Shown here one piece after another: positions 23,861 through 35,014 of a DNA stretch of 64,000 nucleotides (its first letter is position 1; each line of letters begins with the position of its first letter). The notes beneath the pieces are model-generated. The model did not search any database. It saw nothing but the letters and a program-made list of their open reading frames with translations, and was not told the origin of the DNA. The position numbers and the translations under genes were made by a program. Source of the DNA: Sipunculus nudus (taxonomy: Eukaryota > Annelida > Sipuncula > Golfingiida > Sipunculidae); contig CM049306.1 of the NCBI GenBank assembly GCA_026874595.1, positions 54,030,019 to 54,094,018 on the forward strand. The letters are read 5' to 3'.

Positions 23861-24293
23861 TTCGCACGGTAAAGTAAGCCAACCCTGCGAACGTCGCAAG
23901 CTAGCTGATCTTGAGGAAGCCGCAAAGACCCCTTACGACAGCCGGAGATACATCGTACGTCTCTCGGGTAGCCGAGTAGACGTTAAAAATCGCACGGGCA
24001 TCTTACGACATCCGTATGTCTACTGTAAGGTTCCCGTACGAAACCCGTTATTGGCTGCCTGACGCACGACCGACGCATCAACTTTAACGCTTGCGTTAGG
24101 GTCAGTTTCGTTCGTTGCGCAGTTCCTGTGGCCTTTGAAAAATCAGCCGCACGGAATAGCCCAAAAAACCTGCCGTACGGCGACCGTATCCCGGTTGTGA
24201 ACTACGCATTTCTGCGTCCACGCCCAAAACCCAAAATTTCTGTAGGATTTATCAGGCTCAGTATGTTGTATAACGGAAAATCCACCATATGAT
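23861..24293. repeat. CG-rich dispersed repeat, copy 1
   Basis: Direct-orientation relative of 26622-27003, beginning TTCGCACGGTAAAGTAAGC and ending AAAATCCACCATATGA. Much richer in CpG (CGTACG, GCACGG, ACGC) than the AT-rich background. Copy 2 lacks some internal segments. Non-coding and unidentified. Confidence 0.85.
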
Positions 24294-24301
24294 TCTATTT
24301 A

Positions 24302-24460
24302 CGCTTGATATACTCAAGCAGTTATAAGATTTAAGTTGATAAGAGTAACCCTATAATGCTGCAGTAAGAGACCCCATGCCATTTAGGCTTGAATAACTGA
24401 AGCAGTTATAAGGTTAAAGTTGATAAGAGTAGCCCTAATGCTGCAGTAACAGACCTCATG
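24302..24460. repeat. ~85-bp tandem duplication
   Basis: Units 24302-24377 and 24387-24460 share CAGTTATAAG, AGTTGATAAGAGTA and AATGCTGCAGTAA in order. Confidence 0.8.
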
Positions 24461-24733
24461 GTCTCTGTACAGTTCATCACTGTACAAACTGTCAGCCTGA
24501 ATACTAAATACGATTTTAATACCGTCATTTGATTTATTGGGAATTCTTTACACATTTCTTCTAAATGTATCATATCACATGTATAAGTAGTAGTAAAATT
24601 CGTATGGGCAGCAATGGTGCATTGTCCGATAAATCTAATCGACGTGTTTATACAACAATAGACAATTAGGAGGCCAGGGGACGCCCTATAAATGCAGTGA
24701 TACCGTTTATTTACAGTGAATGCTTCCGCCAGC

Positions 24734-24900
24734 ACAGGAACTTGAATCCCTATTAACATGGTATACTGTGGATTCATGGCTAGTCGTATTCTCGCCCACA
24801 GGTCTGAAATCGCGTCAGAATACTTTATTTACATAATATATACCTTGACAAATCATATGTATCATGCATGTATATAGGGATTCAAGCGCCTGTACCATGG
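24734..24900. repeat. Short imperfect inverted repeat
   Basis: CTTGAATCCCTAT at about 24741-24753 is mirrored by ATAGGGATTCAAG at about 24877-24889, with further partial pairing (ACAGG/CCTGT, CATGG/CCATGG) outside and inside. Could be a small decayed MITE. Confidence 0.45.
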
Positions 24901-25375
24901 TCCACCCTTCCACATTAATTTATCAAACACATCAGGTGACACTGACAACAAAGAGCGTCAGAAGTTTAAAAGCAGGGGAATACAATTTGTCCATTTTTCT
25001 ATAAATATTCAGTGAAATTTATTTAGAACTTCCATAGATTTATTTTGTTAAAATCCATGTTGCCTATTGGCTATCATTTTGAAAATAATAAATAAAAAGG
25101 GACCTTTTCGCATACCAGACATGTTAAATATAATTAAAATGTATGGTTTCCATTTTGGAATATTAAAATATCTGCCAAAATTTCGTTTTAAAACCTTTGC
25201 ATACTCAGGTACATGACCTTGAATAAGCTTCCATTGGACGCCATCAGTGGCTCAAAACATTAACATAGCGTTCAAACCACCTGACAAATCAAGATTTTTG
25301 AGCTTCAGACAAGTGTTTCTTCTTTCATGTTTCCTCTCTTTGCCTGAGAGTTGTTGCTCATGCGCAGTGTTGATG
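24901..25375. other. AT-rich spacer
   Basis: Nothing recognised. Confidence 0.5.
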
Positions 25376-25566
25376 TGGAAAACAGTTAATTTGGACTGTG
25401 TTTATACCCACACACGGAACCATTAAAACGTATAAAACAGGTAAATGTGGACTGTGTTAAACTCACACACAAAACCATAAAAAATGTATAATTCAGGTAA
25501 ATGTGGATTGTGTTTATGAGGACTGTGTTTATACTCACACCTGGAACCACAAACGTATAAAACTGG
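25376..25566. repeat. ~68-bp tandem repeat, about three units
   Basis: Repeating order of GGACTGTGTTTATAC, CACACAC and AACCATAAAACGTATAA-like words, then an A(G/C)TGG(T/A)AA junction. The last unit carries a partial internal duplication. Confidence 0.8.
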
Positions 25567-26079
25567 TGAAACTGGAATAGTATGTGCCGGGATGGTTTTG
25601 CAGGAAAACGTTTGAATTCAGCCAGAATGAACCTACAGTGAGTGTTAATACATATATTACTGCAAATGTTTATGTACCTTAAAAGAGGGGTTCAGTTGGG
25701 AAGTTGAGCTTTGAAGTTGTCTTCCATGGGAGACCTGCCGCCCACCCAGCTTAGTCGACTTGAATCGAAATTAAATTAAAAGTGTTCAGTCATCACCCGG
25801 TCACGCGGAGAGCAGCCATGGCAACCAAGAAACTATAGAAGGTAATAGGACACATAATCCATCCCACCCACAAAGGTCGTCAGGCGTCACAGAACGGATT
25901 ACCGGACAACAAACAGCAGCTATCATGCCTCGATTCCCCGACCACGTGATATGTCACGTGCAAGACATGCGTTCGTTTTCGTCATTGGCCCCTACATGTT
26001 CTACCTCGCGGACGGTATGTCTATGGTCCGTCGACTCCGTCCGTCTGAAAGTTAACTTTTAGGGTCGCCGGGATATCTT
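25567..26079. other. Spacer, moderately GC-rich
   Basis: Nothing recognised apart from short GC-rich patches. Confidence 0.45.
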
Positions 26080-26420
26080 TCCTTGGCCATGATAGATTTT
26101 CACGAAACTCACCATAATTACTAACCTATAGATTATCTCGCCCGAGATCGATTCTAAGCAAAATCTACGCAGAGGTCACCAGGACTTATTTGTTATATCT
26201 CCGCGATAACTTACTAGGAACATGATGGATTTGGATGAAATTCAAAAGAAGTATTCACCAATATAATATCTTGTTTAAGTTCGATTCTCATCAAAATCAG
26301 TGCATATTAATAGAGGTCAAAGTTCATCAGACCTAAGTCGCGCCTGGCTGACTTACGAAAAATCTTATGGATTTTCAAGAAACTCATTATAAATATTTAC
26401 AATTTGGGCACAGTTTCCCC
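26080..26420. repeat. Degenerate ~140-bp repeat
   Basis: The motif GATGGATTT..A.GAAA.TCA, followed by a TTCGATTCT..(G/T)CAAAAT segment and AGAGGTCA, recurs near 26090, 26225 and 26370. This is a highly diverged tandem array typical of old invertebrate repeats. Identity is low. Confidence 0.45.
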
Positions 26421-26427
26421 ATTAAGA

Positions 26428-26480
26428 ATGCAGAGTGAAAAATCTCACCGCCTTGGATGAGATTAAAATTCACGACCCGC
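26428..26480 (-). repeat. Decayed tRNA-like SINE fragment
   Basis: AAAAATCTCACCGCC.TGG.TGAGATT matches the B-box-side segment of the SINE heads at 27003 and 54593. The B box has lost TTCGAA. Confidence 0.5.
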
Positions 26481-26621
26481 TGCGGGAGTACTAAAAATCC
26501 TCGGTCACAACCCTCTGTCGGCACCGCCCACCGTAGATCACCGTTCGGTTTTAGAAACCGCAGAAATACTTATGCGGCCGACGTGCGGGAAGGGTTAGGT
26601 GTCTTCCTCATTCTCAAGGCG

Positions 26622-27003
26622 TTCGCACGGTAAAGTAAGCTAACCTTGCTGACACCGCAAGCTAACCTTGCGAAAGCCGCAAAGCCCCTTACGACAGCCG
26701 GAGGTACACCGTACGTCTCTCGGGTAGCCGAGTAACGTTAAAAATCGCACGGGCATCTTACGACATCTTACGAACCCGTTGGTGGCTGCCTGACGCACGG
26801 CCGACGCATCAACTTTAGCCCTTGCACTTATGTCAGTTACGGTCATTGCGCAGTTCCTGCGGCCTTTGAAAAACGCACGGTTTCCGTACGGCGACCGTAT
26901 CCCGGTTGTGAATTACGCATTTCTGCGGCCACGCCCAAAACCCAAAATTATAGTAGGATTTATCAGGCTAAGCATGTTGTATCGAGGAAAATCCACCATA
27001 TGA
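26622..27003. repeat. CG-rich dispersed repeat, copy 2
   Basis: Second copy of the family at 23861-24293, same orientation, with several deletions of 10-40 bases. Starts TTCGCACGGTAAAGTAAGC and ends immediately before a tRNA-like SINE segment. Confidence 0.85.
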
Positions 27004-27135
27004 AAATTCTCACCGCCTCGGCTGAGATTCGAATTCACGACCTAAGCCAACCCCCTCCCCACCCCCAATCCCCCACCCCACCCCCATTCCCGGCTTTGAG
27101 TCCTGTGTTCTTCCCCTGAGCCACAGAAGCCGGTT
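27003..27135 (-). repeat. tRNA-derived SINE head with G-rich insert
   Basis: On the minus strand, GGCTCAGGGGAAGAACACA resembles a PolIII A box and GAATTCGAATCTC a B box, as in the copy at 54593-54671. Here a G-rich stretch of about 45 bases (C-rich on plus, about 27045-27090) lies between the boxes, longer than in a normal tRNA. Not a functional tRNA gene. Confidence 0.65.
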
Positions 27136-27392
27136 TGGCCATGTCATTTCCTGAATAACACATTCACAATCTACATGTGTTTAGACTTTTTGAATATTAC
27201 GTGGGGAAAGATACACATACGCAAACTCATTATTCTATGCCACCTTCGTAGTAGATACTAAACTAAGAAAATGGGGGTTAGTTACCATTTCAAAATAGGT
27301 GTGACAAAAAAAGTGTTTTATATCTGTTAGTGCGGGGAGACGGGGAGAACAAAGCAAAAGGAAACGTGCGCAGGTGATCGATGGACGAACAG

Positions 27393-27395
<3 letters not shown>

Positions 27396-27439
<44 letters not shown>
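27396..27439. repeat. (AT)n microsatellite
   Basis: Pure AT dinucleotides. Confidence 0.95.
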
Positions 27440-27441
<2 letters not shown>

Positions 27442-28673
27442 TTAATGAATATTGTCTTTTCATGGGTTCAGTTATAATTAATAGTGGCAGTAGTAGCCAA
27501 CAGGTTTGGATGCATCTGTTCAAATAAAGAATATTGGACCATAAAACAAAGATATTTCATCCTGGAATCAATAGTGATAAGACATCAGGACTGACCGCAC
27601 AATGGACTGGTTACATTTTTAGAGCTATGGATGAGATATTATGAGGACACAGTTGATAAATGAAATTGGCGAGCCAAGAATGATATTACTGAAACAAATA
27701 TATAATATATTGGAGCCTCTTTTGCACCATTTTCATAACTGATATAACATTACACGCTTTTGTTTGCCAATACAGGAAGGACTTGAAAAGACTATTTTGA
27801 TTTCTGTGGGATAATGTGGAGATAATTAAGACATCTGTATTAATTAGGCAGTTAAACGAAAGATTTATTAGCAGGAAAGACGAGAAATCAATGTTTCTGT
27901 CTCTAAAACATCCTTGGTGGCCAGGAAACTTTATCAAGAAAATAATCGGAAAATCATTCTTAATGTTTTTTTTTTTATAAATTGGGATCGGATTTCATAA
28001 AAATGTATATTTCACACTGGTCTAACTACAGTTGAACAACTAGATATCATTGAAACTTACAAATATTAAATGGAGAAATGATATTGGCTTTAAATAACAA
28101 ATTAAAAGTAAAATTAAGAAATTTTCATCATCAGGGGACGCGATAATAAGGAAATTATTATTAATACAAAATGTTTGTATTTTGAATCTCGGGCTAGCAG
28201 TACATTATATTTGTATAAAATGTGACTAAAGACAGTGATAAGCTACTTTCATACAAGAATATTTTCTTCAAACCTTAGTAATTATAATACATATATATAA
28301 ACAAAATTAGGACATGACATGAGAAATGCAGAAGAATTTAAGTAAATCCTCTTATAACGTGGGGATTTGTGCGTGGTAAAAAAGCGTTGATCCGCTCCAA
28401 ACTTTGTCGATAACCGTTCTCTTAATTACCACCAAAGACGGGTTCCGGTATGATTGTTTGAATCCGCCGGGTTCCTTTTCAAGTGACTTGTCATGGAATT
28501 CCATTTTAAGTTTAGGAATTTTAAGGGGGGATGAAGAAAGCCGTTAAACCGTTCTAAGTACTTTGCTGTAACATGTCCCTTGCGACCAAATTCTCTCCAC
28601 TGATAGTTTCTCGCTTGGACGCTGTCCTCCAACACTCGCGTTTCGCATCCCGCGACCTAATCGAACCCTAACA
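27440..28673. other. AT-rich spacer
   Basis: No gene recognised. Slightly GC-richer sequence at 28380-28670 has no identifiable domain. Confidence 0.5.
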
Positions 28674-28996
28674 GGTTTGTTTCTCGAAAATATATTATTT
28701 AAGTTGCTATTTTGCTTACACGCTAAAACCCGAATGTCGCAGACAAGATGTCGAAATTATGGTATACCGAATAGATATAAAGAAACAGCCATCTTGAAGG
28801 CATAATCTCAGATCTAAACTCAGATCACCTACGCCCAAACCCGCCCCGGTAATATAAAAAGGGTTGTTCTTCCAGTTTCTCGAAAAAATATTATTTGGGT
28901 TGCCATTTTCCGTACACGCTAAAACCCGGATGCAACAGATCGCAGGTCTAAACTCAGATCATCTACGCCCAAACCTGCCCAGGTAATCTAAAAACG
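28674..28996. repeat. Tandem pair of TTTCTCGAAAA...AAACCCG repeats
   Basis: Unit 1 (28674-28868) and unit 2 (28869-28996) share GTTTCTCGAAAA.ATATTATT, GTTGC.ATTTT, ACACGCTAAAACCCG, TCTAAACTCAGATCA.CTACG and CCCAAACC.GCCC.GGTAAT. Unit 2 lacks a middle part. A diverged relative occurs at about 54697-54770. Confidence 0.8.
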
Positions 28997-29203
28997 GTGG
29001 TAATCTGAAATAGCTAAACCGGACGGACACACCTCGAAAACCACACCAACCGAGCATTTTATCACTTAACCAACACAGCAAACTTGAAGGTCTTAAGGAA
29101 CACGCGTTGGCACCATGTTTGCATTGGAAGACCATCAGGTGGACCAGGTGGACTTTCTGAAATGTAGATGATGTTGCAAATTGAATACTGATACTATGCC
29201 TTT

Positions 29204-29896
29204 TGTAACAGGTGTCTGTTTTATTGTGCGCAGGAGTGTTACAGGTGTCTGTTTGGTTTTGCGCAGGTGTGTTACATGTGTCTGTTGACTTTCTTTTTCG
29301 TCTAGCGCGGGCATAGTTTGTTGCTATGGGAATCTCGCTTGTTGGGCGCTGGCACGCGTGTGGGGTCCGGAGCTTAGAGCGACAGCGTTCTTTGTTCTAG
29401 ATGTTTTAGGTATTTTCATGTGCGTGTGTATTGTTCTTTGGAATGTTCCATTTCTAGAATTTTCGGGAGAGAAGCTATAAATTAGGGGCTGTGTTTAGAG
29501 CCGGCAAAAAGGAATATACCAGGAAGCACTAAAAGAGTTACTTTCTCGTCAGTTTTGGGACCTTACCGATAATTGCAGTGGTGTCAGATATTTAACGGAC
29601 ATAATAAAGATTAAATACGGACTGTCTCCAGTTTGCCTATGGATTATTAGTATTTACGTGGATTATTGGTTTTAAAGGACTCTTGTTCAGCTGCGACAGA
29701 GGTGGTATCCAGAAGTCAAAGCCTAGGATCCGGACACTCTGATACTGTACATTTTATTGTTATACTGTGTTATTGTATTGATTTAGTGTATTGTAATGTT
29801 AGGATTGTTCTAAGAATAAATTATATTTATTTGTGAACAAAAAACTACTGACTTCTTTATTCATTCCCCTAGACATTTCACGCAACCTAGCGTTAC
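29204..29896 (+). mobile_element. Solo LTR of the Gmr1-like gypsy family
   Basis: Begins TGTAACAGGTG and ends GCGTTACA. The last ~90 bp are about 90% identical by eye to the reverse complement of 34161-34250. TATAAA at 29475 and AATAAA at 29815-29820 mark promoter and polyadenylation signals. The 5' end is triplicated: a ~33-bp TGTTACAGGTGTCTG-type unit recurs at 29204, ~29237 and ~29270. A heat-shock-element-like TTC-nn-GAA-nn-TTC lies at 29452-29464. No internal region or target-site duplication was found, so it is a solo LTR, probably from LTR-LTR recombination. Confidence 0.85.
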
Positions 29897-30689
29897 AGAA
29901 TGATTTTTTTTATCTCCATAACAAAATTTGTGCTGATCACGATTACGCGATCTGTTGTTATTATGTTTCGTGACGCTTTTAACAGATACCTCATTTTTTT
30001 CTTTGCAAGGATTCACATAACTTTATAAACAAATAAATTAACATGCAAATTTGCATAAACAAAAGATACAAGTACTTTGGAACAAATCCCATCTACCAAG
30101 AGAACGCCCCCCCCCCCCCTCCTTTACATACATACCTATGCATGGGTACTACAGCAGAATGTGCCTCAAATCTTCTTCCTGATAAAAAAAATACTGCATT
30201 GTTAACCGGTATTCTGTCCATCTCTTTTTTGAGTAACTCCGTTTTATAATAATTCTTGGCTGTAGAATACTCGAGTCTTGTATATTTCCATTTAGACTGT
30301 ATACAAACTTCACAATTCAGCCTTTGTTTTGTATTCCTTCACTGGACATCATATCTTTTATTCAAAACTTGTATATTATTAGTTAAATCATTTTGGTCTT
30401 TTTTACCATTAAATATTTCAGTTTTCTGGACTGTTAAATTTATCTTTTACCTCTGACACCATATTTAAAAATTCATTCCATTTCAGAAAAGATGCATTAA
30501 AGTTTCATATATTGTATTACTAAAGGTTATACAATTTCAATTATTGTATAATGAACTTTCCATTATTTCAGACAATTATTATTCACTAAAATATATTTAA
30601 GAAAATTATTTTGGAAAACGACAGACATAACATTAATTAGGTAAAACTTGTTTACACCGACAATTTTGCAGCGGATTCTGCCCTAAAAA
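29897..30689. other. AT-rich spacer with C13 run
   Basis: No gene recognised. A C13 run lies at 30107-30119. Confidence 0.5.
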
Positions 30690-31780
30690 GTGGAATTCGC
30701 ATTTAATACTGCACTTAAAGAAACTGAGGAATTTATAGAGGTTATATTTCCATTTTGCGGGAGGTGTAAAAGCTGGGCCACTAAAGCCGAGAATGTACAG
30801 ATAAAGAAAGAAGTTATAAATGTGGCAGCAGCCAAAACCATGCCAGGAAGTGCACAGCCAAAAGCAGAACTTGTGCCAGCTGTAAATCCGACCATGCCAG
30901 CTCTGACAAGGGTTGCCCGGCCTACAAGACATGCTGTTCTCAAACAAGGACCCGGCATCCAATACTGCGGCGAAGTTAGCAGACAAGACAAGAAATGGAA
31001 ACCCATTAACACTGCTCCACCGAAGCTACAACCCTTAGATCGGACCACACAGACACCACCACTTCCCGCACAGAAATCGACCATGGTACAAAAAGTACAG
31101 AAATTGAAAAGATAGAAGTCAAGTCTACTGTGACAGCAACAGAAGGATACACACCCAAACAGATTGTATACTTAATGGCATACTAGCCTCCTACAATACC
31201 AATGGAATGATACAGAACGAGATAAAATTCAAACACCCTTAATGATTACAGCACAGAATGTACTGGACCTGGATGGTGATTATGAAGAATATGATACCTA
31301 TGTCTACCAGATGCTACCACCACTCCGAGAATGGCTTGTTGAATGCAATCCGGAAGACCAAGAAGAAAATCATAAAAGGTTGCAAGACGCCAGACAGTAA
31401 TCGATTCCGTACCAGAAGCACAGGTGACAGAAGAAAACTGTAGTGAGGAAGAGAGCGACTGTGACACATAATAGAACGTGAATCACGACCACAAACCAGT
31501 TAAAAAAACACCTTCATCCCAAGAAAAAGTGTAAAACGAAACAATACCTATTTCGAGTGGAAATCACAGATAACAATAGCAATGAAGAAAAATGGATAAT
31601 TGGACGGAATTCGGCTGCAGCTAGGATCCCGCTAGGTCGCCACTCGAAAGTTCGGCATTAACCGACATGGGCCAAGGCGAGCAGAACGACAAGATTTAGC
31701 GAACTTTTCGAAACTATTACAAAATGTAAAGTCTAAAGAAGCGGTCGGGACGGGGGTCTTAGAATCCCTCGACTGAGTCA
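30690..31780 (+). pseudogene. Unidentified coding-like remnant
   Basis: A 141-codon frame (30690-31115) is followed, in other frames, by stretches with coding-like composition, such as MLPPLREWLVECNPEDQEEN around 31310-31370. Composition is less AT-rich than the flanks. The N-terminal part has one CGRCK and is then Pro/Lys/Thr-rich. The segment ends with CAGTTTGATGGGACGTTAAA at 31779-31798, a word I associate with the ends of invertebrate retroposons. I do not recognise a domain. A decayed retroelement ORF1/gag-like gene is possible, a host exon is not excluded. Confidence 0.35.
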
Positions 31781-32219
31781 GTTTGATGGGACGTTAAAAA
31801 CCTGTTCATACTCAGTAATAATATATATCTAATTTGATTATATTTTTACTGGCACTTATTGGTTTGACACATTACATACATTTTATTTGATAAAGTTTCT
31901 TCACAATTTTTGTAGTCATTCTCTTAAGTATTTGTTTTCTATTCATTTGTAATTGCATTACCTCAACTACTAATGTGTATCACTGAAGGAAATTAGCCCA
32001 TTTTAATTAAAATCAATAATAAATTTATTTCATATAGAGTGATATCCATTTGCTCGAAATGCTTTACGTTCAAATTAAATACATTTTAAATCTGAAAAGA
32101 CAAAATTATTATGATATATATGAGAAATCAAAATAAAATTCAAACAGCCCCACATAGCTGTGTTAATTAATATTGTAACATTTTAGAAAAACATTGCACA
32201 CTAAGGTTTCAGTTTTGAC
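31781..32219. other. AT-rich spacer / possible LINE 3' tail
   Basis: No gene recognised. The right part may include the 3' untranslated tail of the minus-strand LINE. Confidence 0.4.
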
Positions 32220-33165
32220 TATAACATCGACAGGGACGGTGACGATCTTTAGGCATGAGGTAATTCGTTCTACAGTAGTGGACCAGCCACACTATAAATG
32301 CCCGTATCTGCAACAGAGAGGAAGTGTTGAACGGCACAGTGAGCAAGTCCTGGACACCAGATCTAAGTAACCTAGATGGTTTATAAGGCTGAAACGGTTC
32401 CTGATGGTTTCATGATGTTAACAGCCTATTAAATTAAAAAGACCTAAGTCTTGAATTTAATACGTTCCTGCAGATAATGTTAATAATACAGGACAGGAAT
32501 TATGCTGTCATGCCTCGCGGAACCGGAAATGATCCTTGCTTCCGTCTTCTGGATGGACTGAGTCTGCTGATCTGATTTGATGGTACACCGCACAACAAAG
32601 AATTATATCAGTCAAGCATCGTAGTTATAAATGCATGGACTTCACACCATAATGACTTACTGGCAAGAAACCGTCTTGTTTGACCGATGTTCCTTAAAAG
32701 TAAGAAGGCTTGGTTACACACTGACGAAAGGTGAGCCTCGATTGAAACATGAGAATCTATTGTGACTCCTACGTTGTTGGCAGTAGATGTCGGTGTGAAG
32801 GGATAACTGCCAAATGAATGAGATAGAGATGTTATTGTGTTTGGTTTTTTTTAATGAAATAACTAAAAACTCAGGCGTATAGATGTTAAACAGGATCGGA
32901 CCGACCCCTGGGGACACCACCGTATAGTCAGGTAGAGGTTGACTGGGCACCTTTAATCCTGATGGTTTGGGTTCTGTCAGTCAGGTATGACTAGAATCAC
33001 TGGATGGCAAGGCCTGGGACACCAAGTTAATCAACGGTATCCAACAGGCGGCAGTAGTCGACCGTGTCAAAGGCAACGGTCAGATCAAGCAGCACTAGAA
33101 GAACAGCCTACAGTTGACTAATTGCACATATAGTGTCATATTCGATCTAGACATGCAGGAGAGCT
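32220..33165 (-). mobile_element. Decayed L2-like LINE (RT fragment)
   Basis: Minus-strand translation gives, in order and across frameshifts: LLDLTVAFDTVDY (first catalytic Asp region), SYLTDRTQTIRI, GGVPRG near GP.LF, then NIGQTRRFL, a VHAFITTMLD segment and NSLLCGVPS, and finally an RLLRSG...L..P segment. These match the L2/CR1 order of ORF2 blocks up to the C-terminus. The catalytic ADD region is damaged or deleted (about 32780-32860). There is no endonuclease, so it is 5' truncated. Several stops show long inactivity. Confidence 0.78.
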
Positions 33166-33377
33166 GCTTTCAAACCTCCTTGTATCACGACTGATCTCTA
33201 TATTATTTCCCTTGCATCATTCGATAGAAAGTTGTGTATATTTTTATTGAATATTTTTTTTATGTTCCAGGCACCTCAGTTAGTGAAAATCCAGAATGGG
33301 ACTCCTCGAGCCGTATCGTCGTCAATGGGTGTATTCGTTAACTTTAAAGCTTAATATTTCAATTATTGTTATGAACA

Positions 33378-33426
<49 letters not shown>
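33378..33426. repeat. (AT)n microsatellite
   Basis: Pure AT dinucleotides. Confidence 0.95.
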
Positions 33427-33430
<4 letters not shown>

Positions 33431-34160
33431 TCGTGTTTATAGTTATTTCAAGGGCCTTGACACAGCACATATAATGATTTATAGATTATTTGAGATAATA
33501 TGAAAATCCACATAATTATATGAAAGTCCAGTTTGGACCTTGACGTTGTAGCAATCATTTTATCATTGGAGAAAATTGAATTCGTAGGTTAAATGAACAC
33601 ACGGTATATCCATCATTCGATATACGACCTTTGTGTACTCAGACAAAACTGTCGGGACCGGGGCTCGATAGCCTGTAGAGGACACGAAGGTACTCTTTGT
33701 ACCAGCGTCCATGCGATAAACAGTCTGTGGAGAGAGCTTGGTGGAATGGGGACGTATACCGGCAAAACTTATGGCGGAATAACTGTTTTTTTTTACCACG
33801 CCAAAATCCTAAAATAATATTAGGCTGATAGCAACCCGGACGAAACATTTGATCTTTAGCTCCTTGAAGTCCAAAGATTATATATTCTACCTACCTTTAC
33901 ACCGATTACTAGTACCTGACGTCATAGCGTCTCCGAGTCCAATTACTTTTCCTTTGGAGTCTTCCGTTTATAAGACTAGCATTTAAGTAAACAGGGCAAG
34001 GGTGGAACTGGTTTTACAATCCATAAAAAAAACTCATATTTATAAGAAAAAATTACAATACTTTACTAAACTTTGTTTATTTTGTTACCGAACCTAATAT
34101 AAACAGATAACGTATGCGTGATGAGACAAATTCTGAAACGGAGAAAAAAAATTCAGATTC
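33427..34160. other. Spacer between LINE and gypsy element
   Basis: Nothing recognised. Small frames on both strands around 33560-33850 have no support. Confidence 0.5.
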
Positions 34161-34891
34161 TGTAACACTAGGCAGCGTAAAATGTCTAGGGGAATGAATA
34201 AAGAAGTCAGTCGTTTTTTGTTAACAAATGACTATAATTTATTCTTAGAACAACCCTAACAATAAAAACACTAAATCAATACAATTATACAGTAAAACAG
34301 CGGTATAGCAACAAGTGAATGCAATTACACAGAAAATAATGTGCATAGTACCTGGATACCAACACCGTCACCACGATAAGTTCCCTAAATGTATACTCTC
34401 GGAGAATGACAGTCCAGTGGAAAGTTCTTGCAACAACCCAGAAAGTAAACTGAAGTCCAAAAGAGTATGAAGAAAATCTATAATTGCCGCACACGTCGGA
34501 TAAGGTCCCACAAACCGACACACACGCTTCTGCGTCCGCTGGAATCTTCTCTGCTCTCTCTCTCTCTCTCTCTCTCTGCCGTTCTAAAACACAGCCCCTT
34601 TATATACCTTCACACCCCAAGCCGAAAATTTTCCTCTTCTCGAACAATCTTAAGGATCCCACACAATACAGGAAACACGCGTTTTAGGAATTCTCTAGAA
34701 AAACAGCGCTCTGTGTATGTCTGCATACCAGGCTCATCACGTGACCTTGGCCTGTCGTGAAAACCCAAGGCTAACATGACATCGAAAGTTCAACCAGTAC
34801 GGATTAAACACAGAATGTAACAAACGGCCCGGCGAGTGTGTGACAACACGAGTTACGCCCGTGTCACACAATAAAATTAGCACCTGTAACA
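34161..34891 (-). repeat. 3' LTR of Gmr1-like element (731 bp)
   Basis: Minus-strand orientation: TGTTACAGGTG at the 34891 side, TATATAAAGG (complement of 34597-34606), a (CT)n/(GA)n run at 34553-34577 just downstream, a polyadenylation signal AATAAA (complement of 34240-34245), and AGTGTTACA at the 34161 side. Heat-shock-like TTCGAGAA (34637-34644) lies about 30 bp upstream of the TATA. Related to the solo LTR at 29204-29896. Confidence 0.88.
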
Positions 34892-34902
34892 CTCTCCCTC
34901 CT
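34892..34902 (-). other. Polypurine tract
   Basis: On the minus strand AGGAGGGAGAG directly precedes the LTR start TGTTACAGG, the position of the plus-strand primer of an LTR retrotransposon. Confidence 0.8.
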
Positions 34903-34908
34903 GTAAGA

Positions 34909-34941
34909 AAAAAGAAAGTTTTCACGGAAAACTTTCTTTTT
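34909..34941 (-). other. Perfect 15-bp hairpin upstream of polypurine tract
   Basis: Arms 34909-34923 and 34927-34941 are exact reverse complements with a 3-nt loop (CGT on the minus strand). It lies between the end of pol and the polypurine tract. In an element otherwise full of mutations the perfect pairing is striking. A role in RNA structure, termination or packaging is inference. Confidence 0.8.
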
Positions 34942-35014
34942 GCGATCACAATCACTAAATTTTTACAACATCTCAAAAATCATCTTATTTCATATACATC
35001 CTGTTTACAACATT

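Noticed and set aside
29199-29901. Target-site duplication around the solo LTR
   Set aside because: CCTTT and GAATG do not match.
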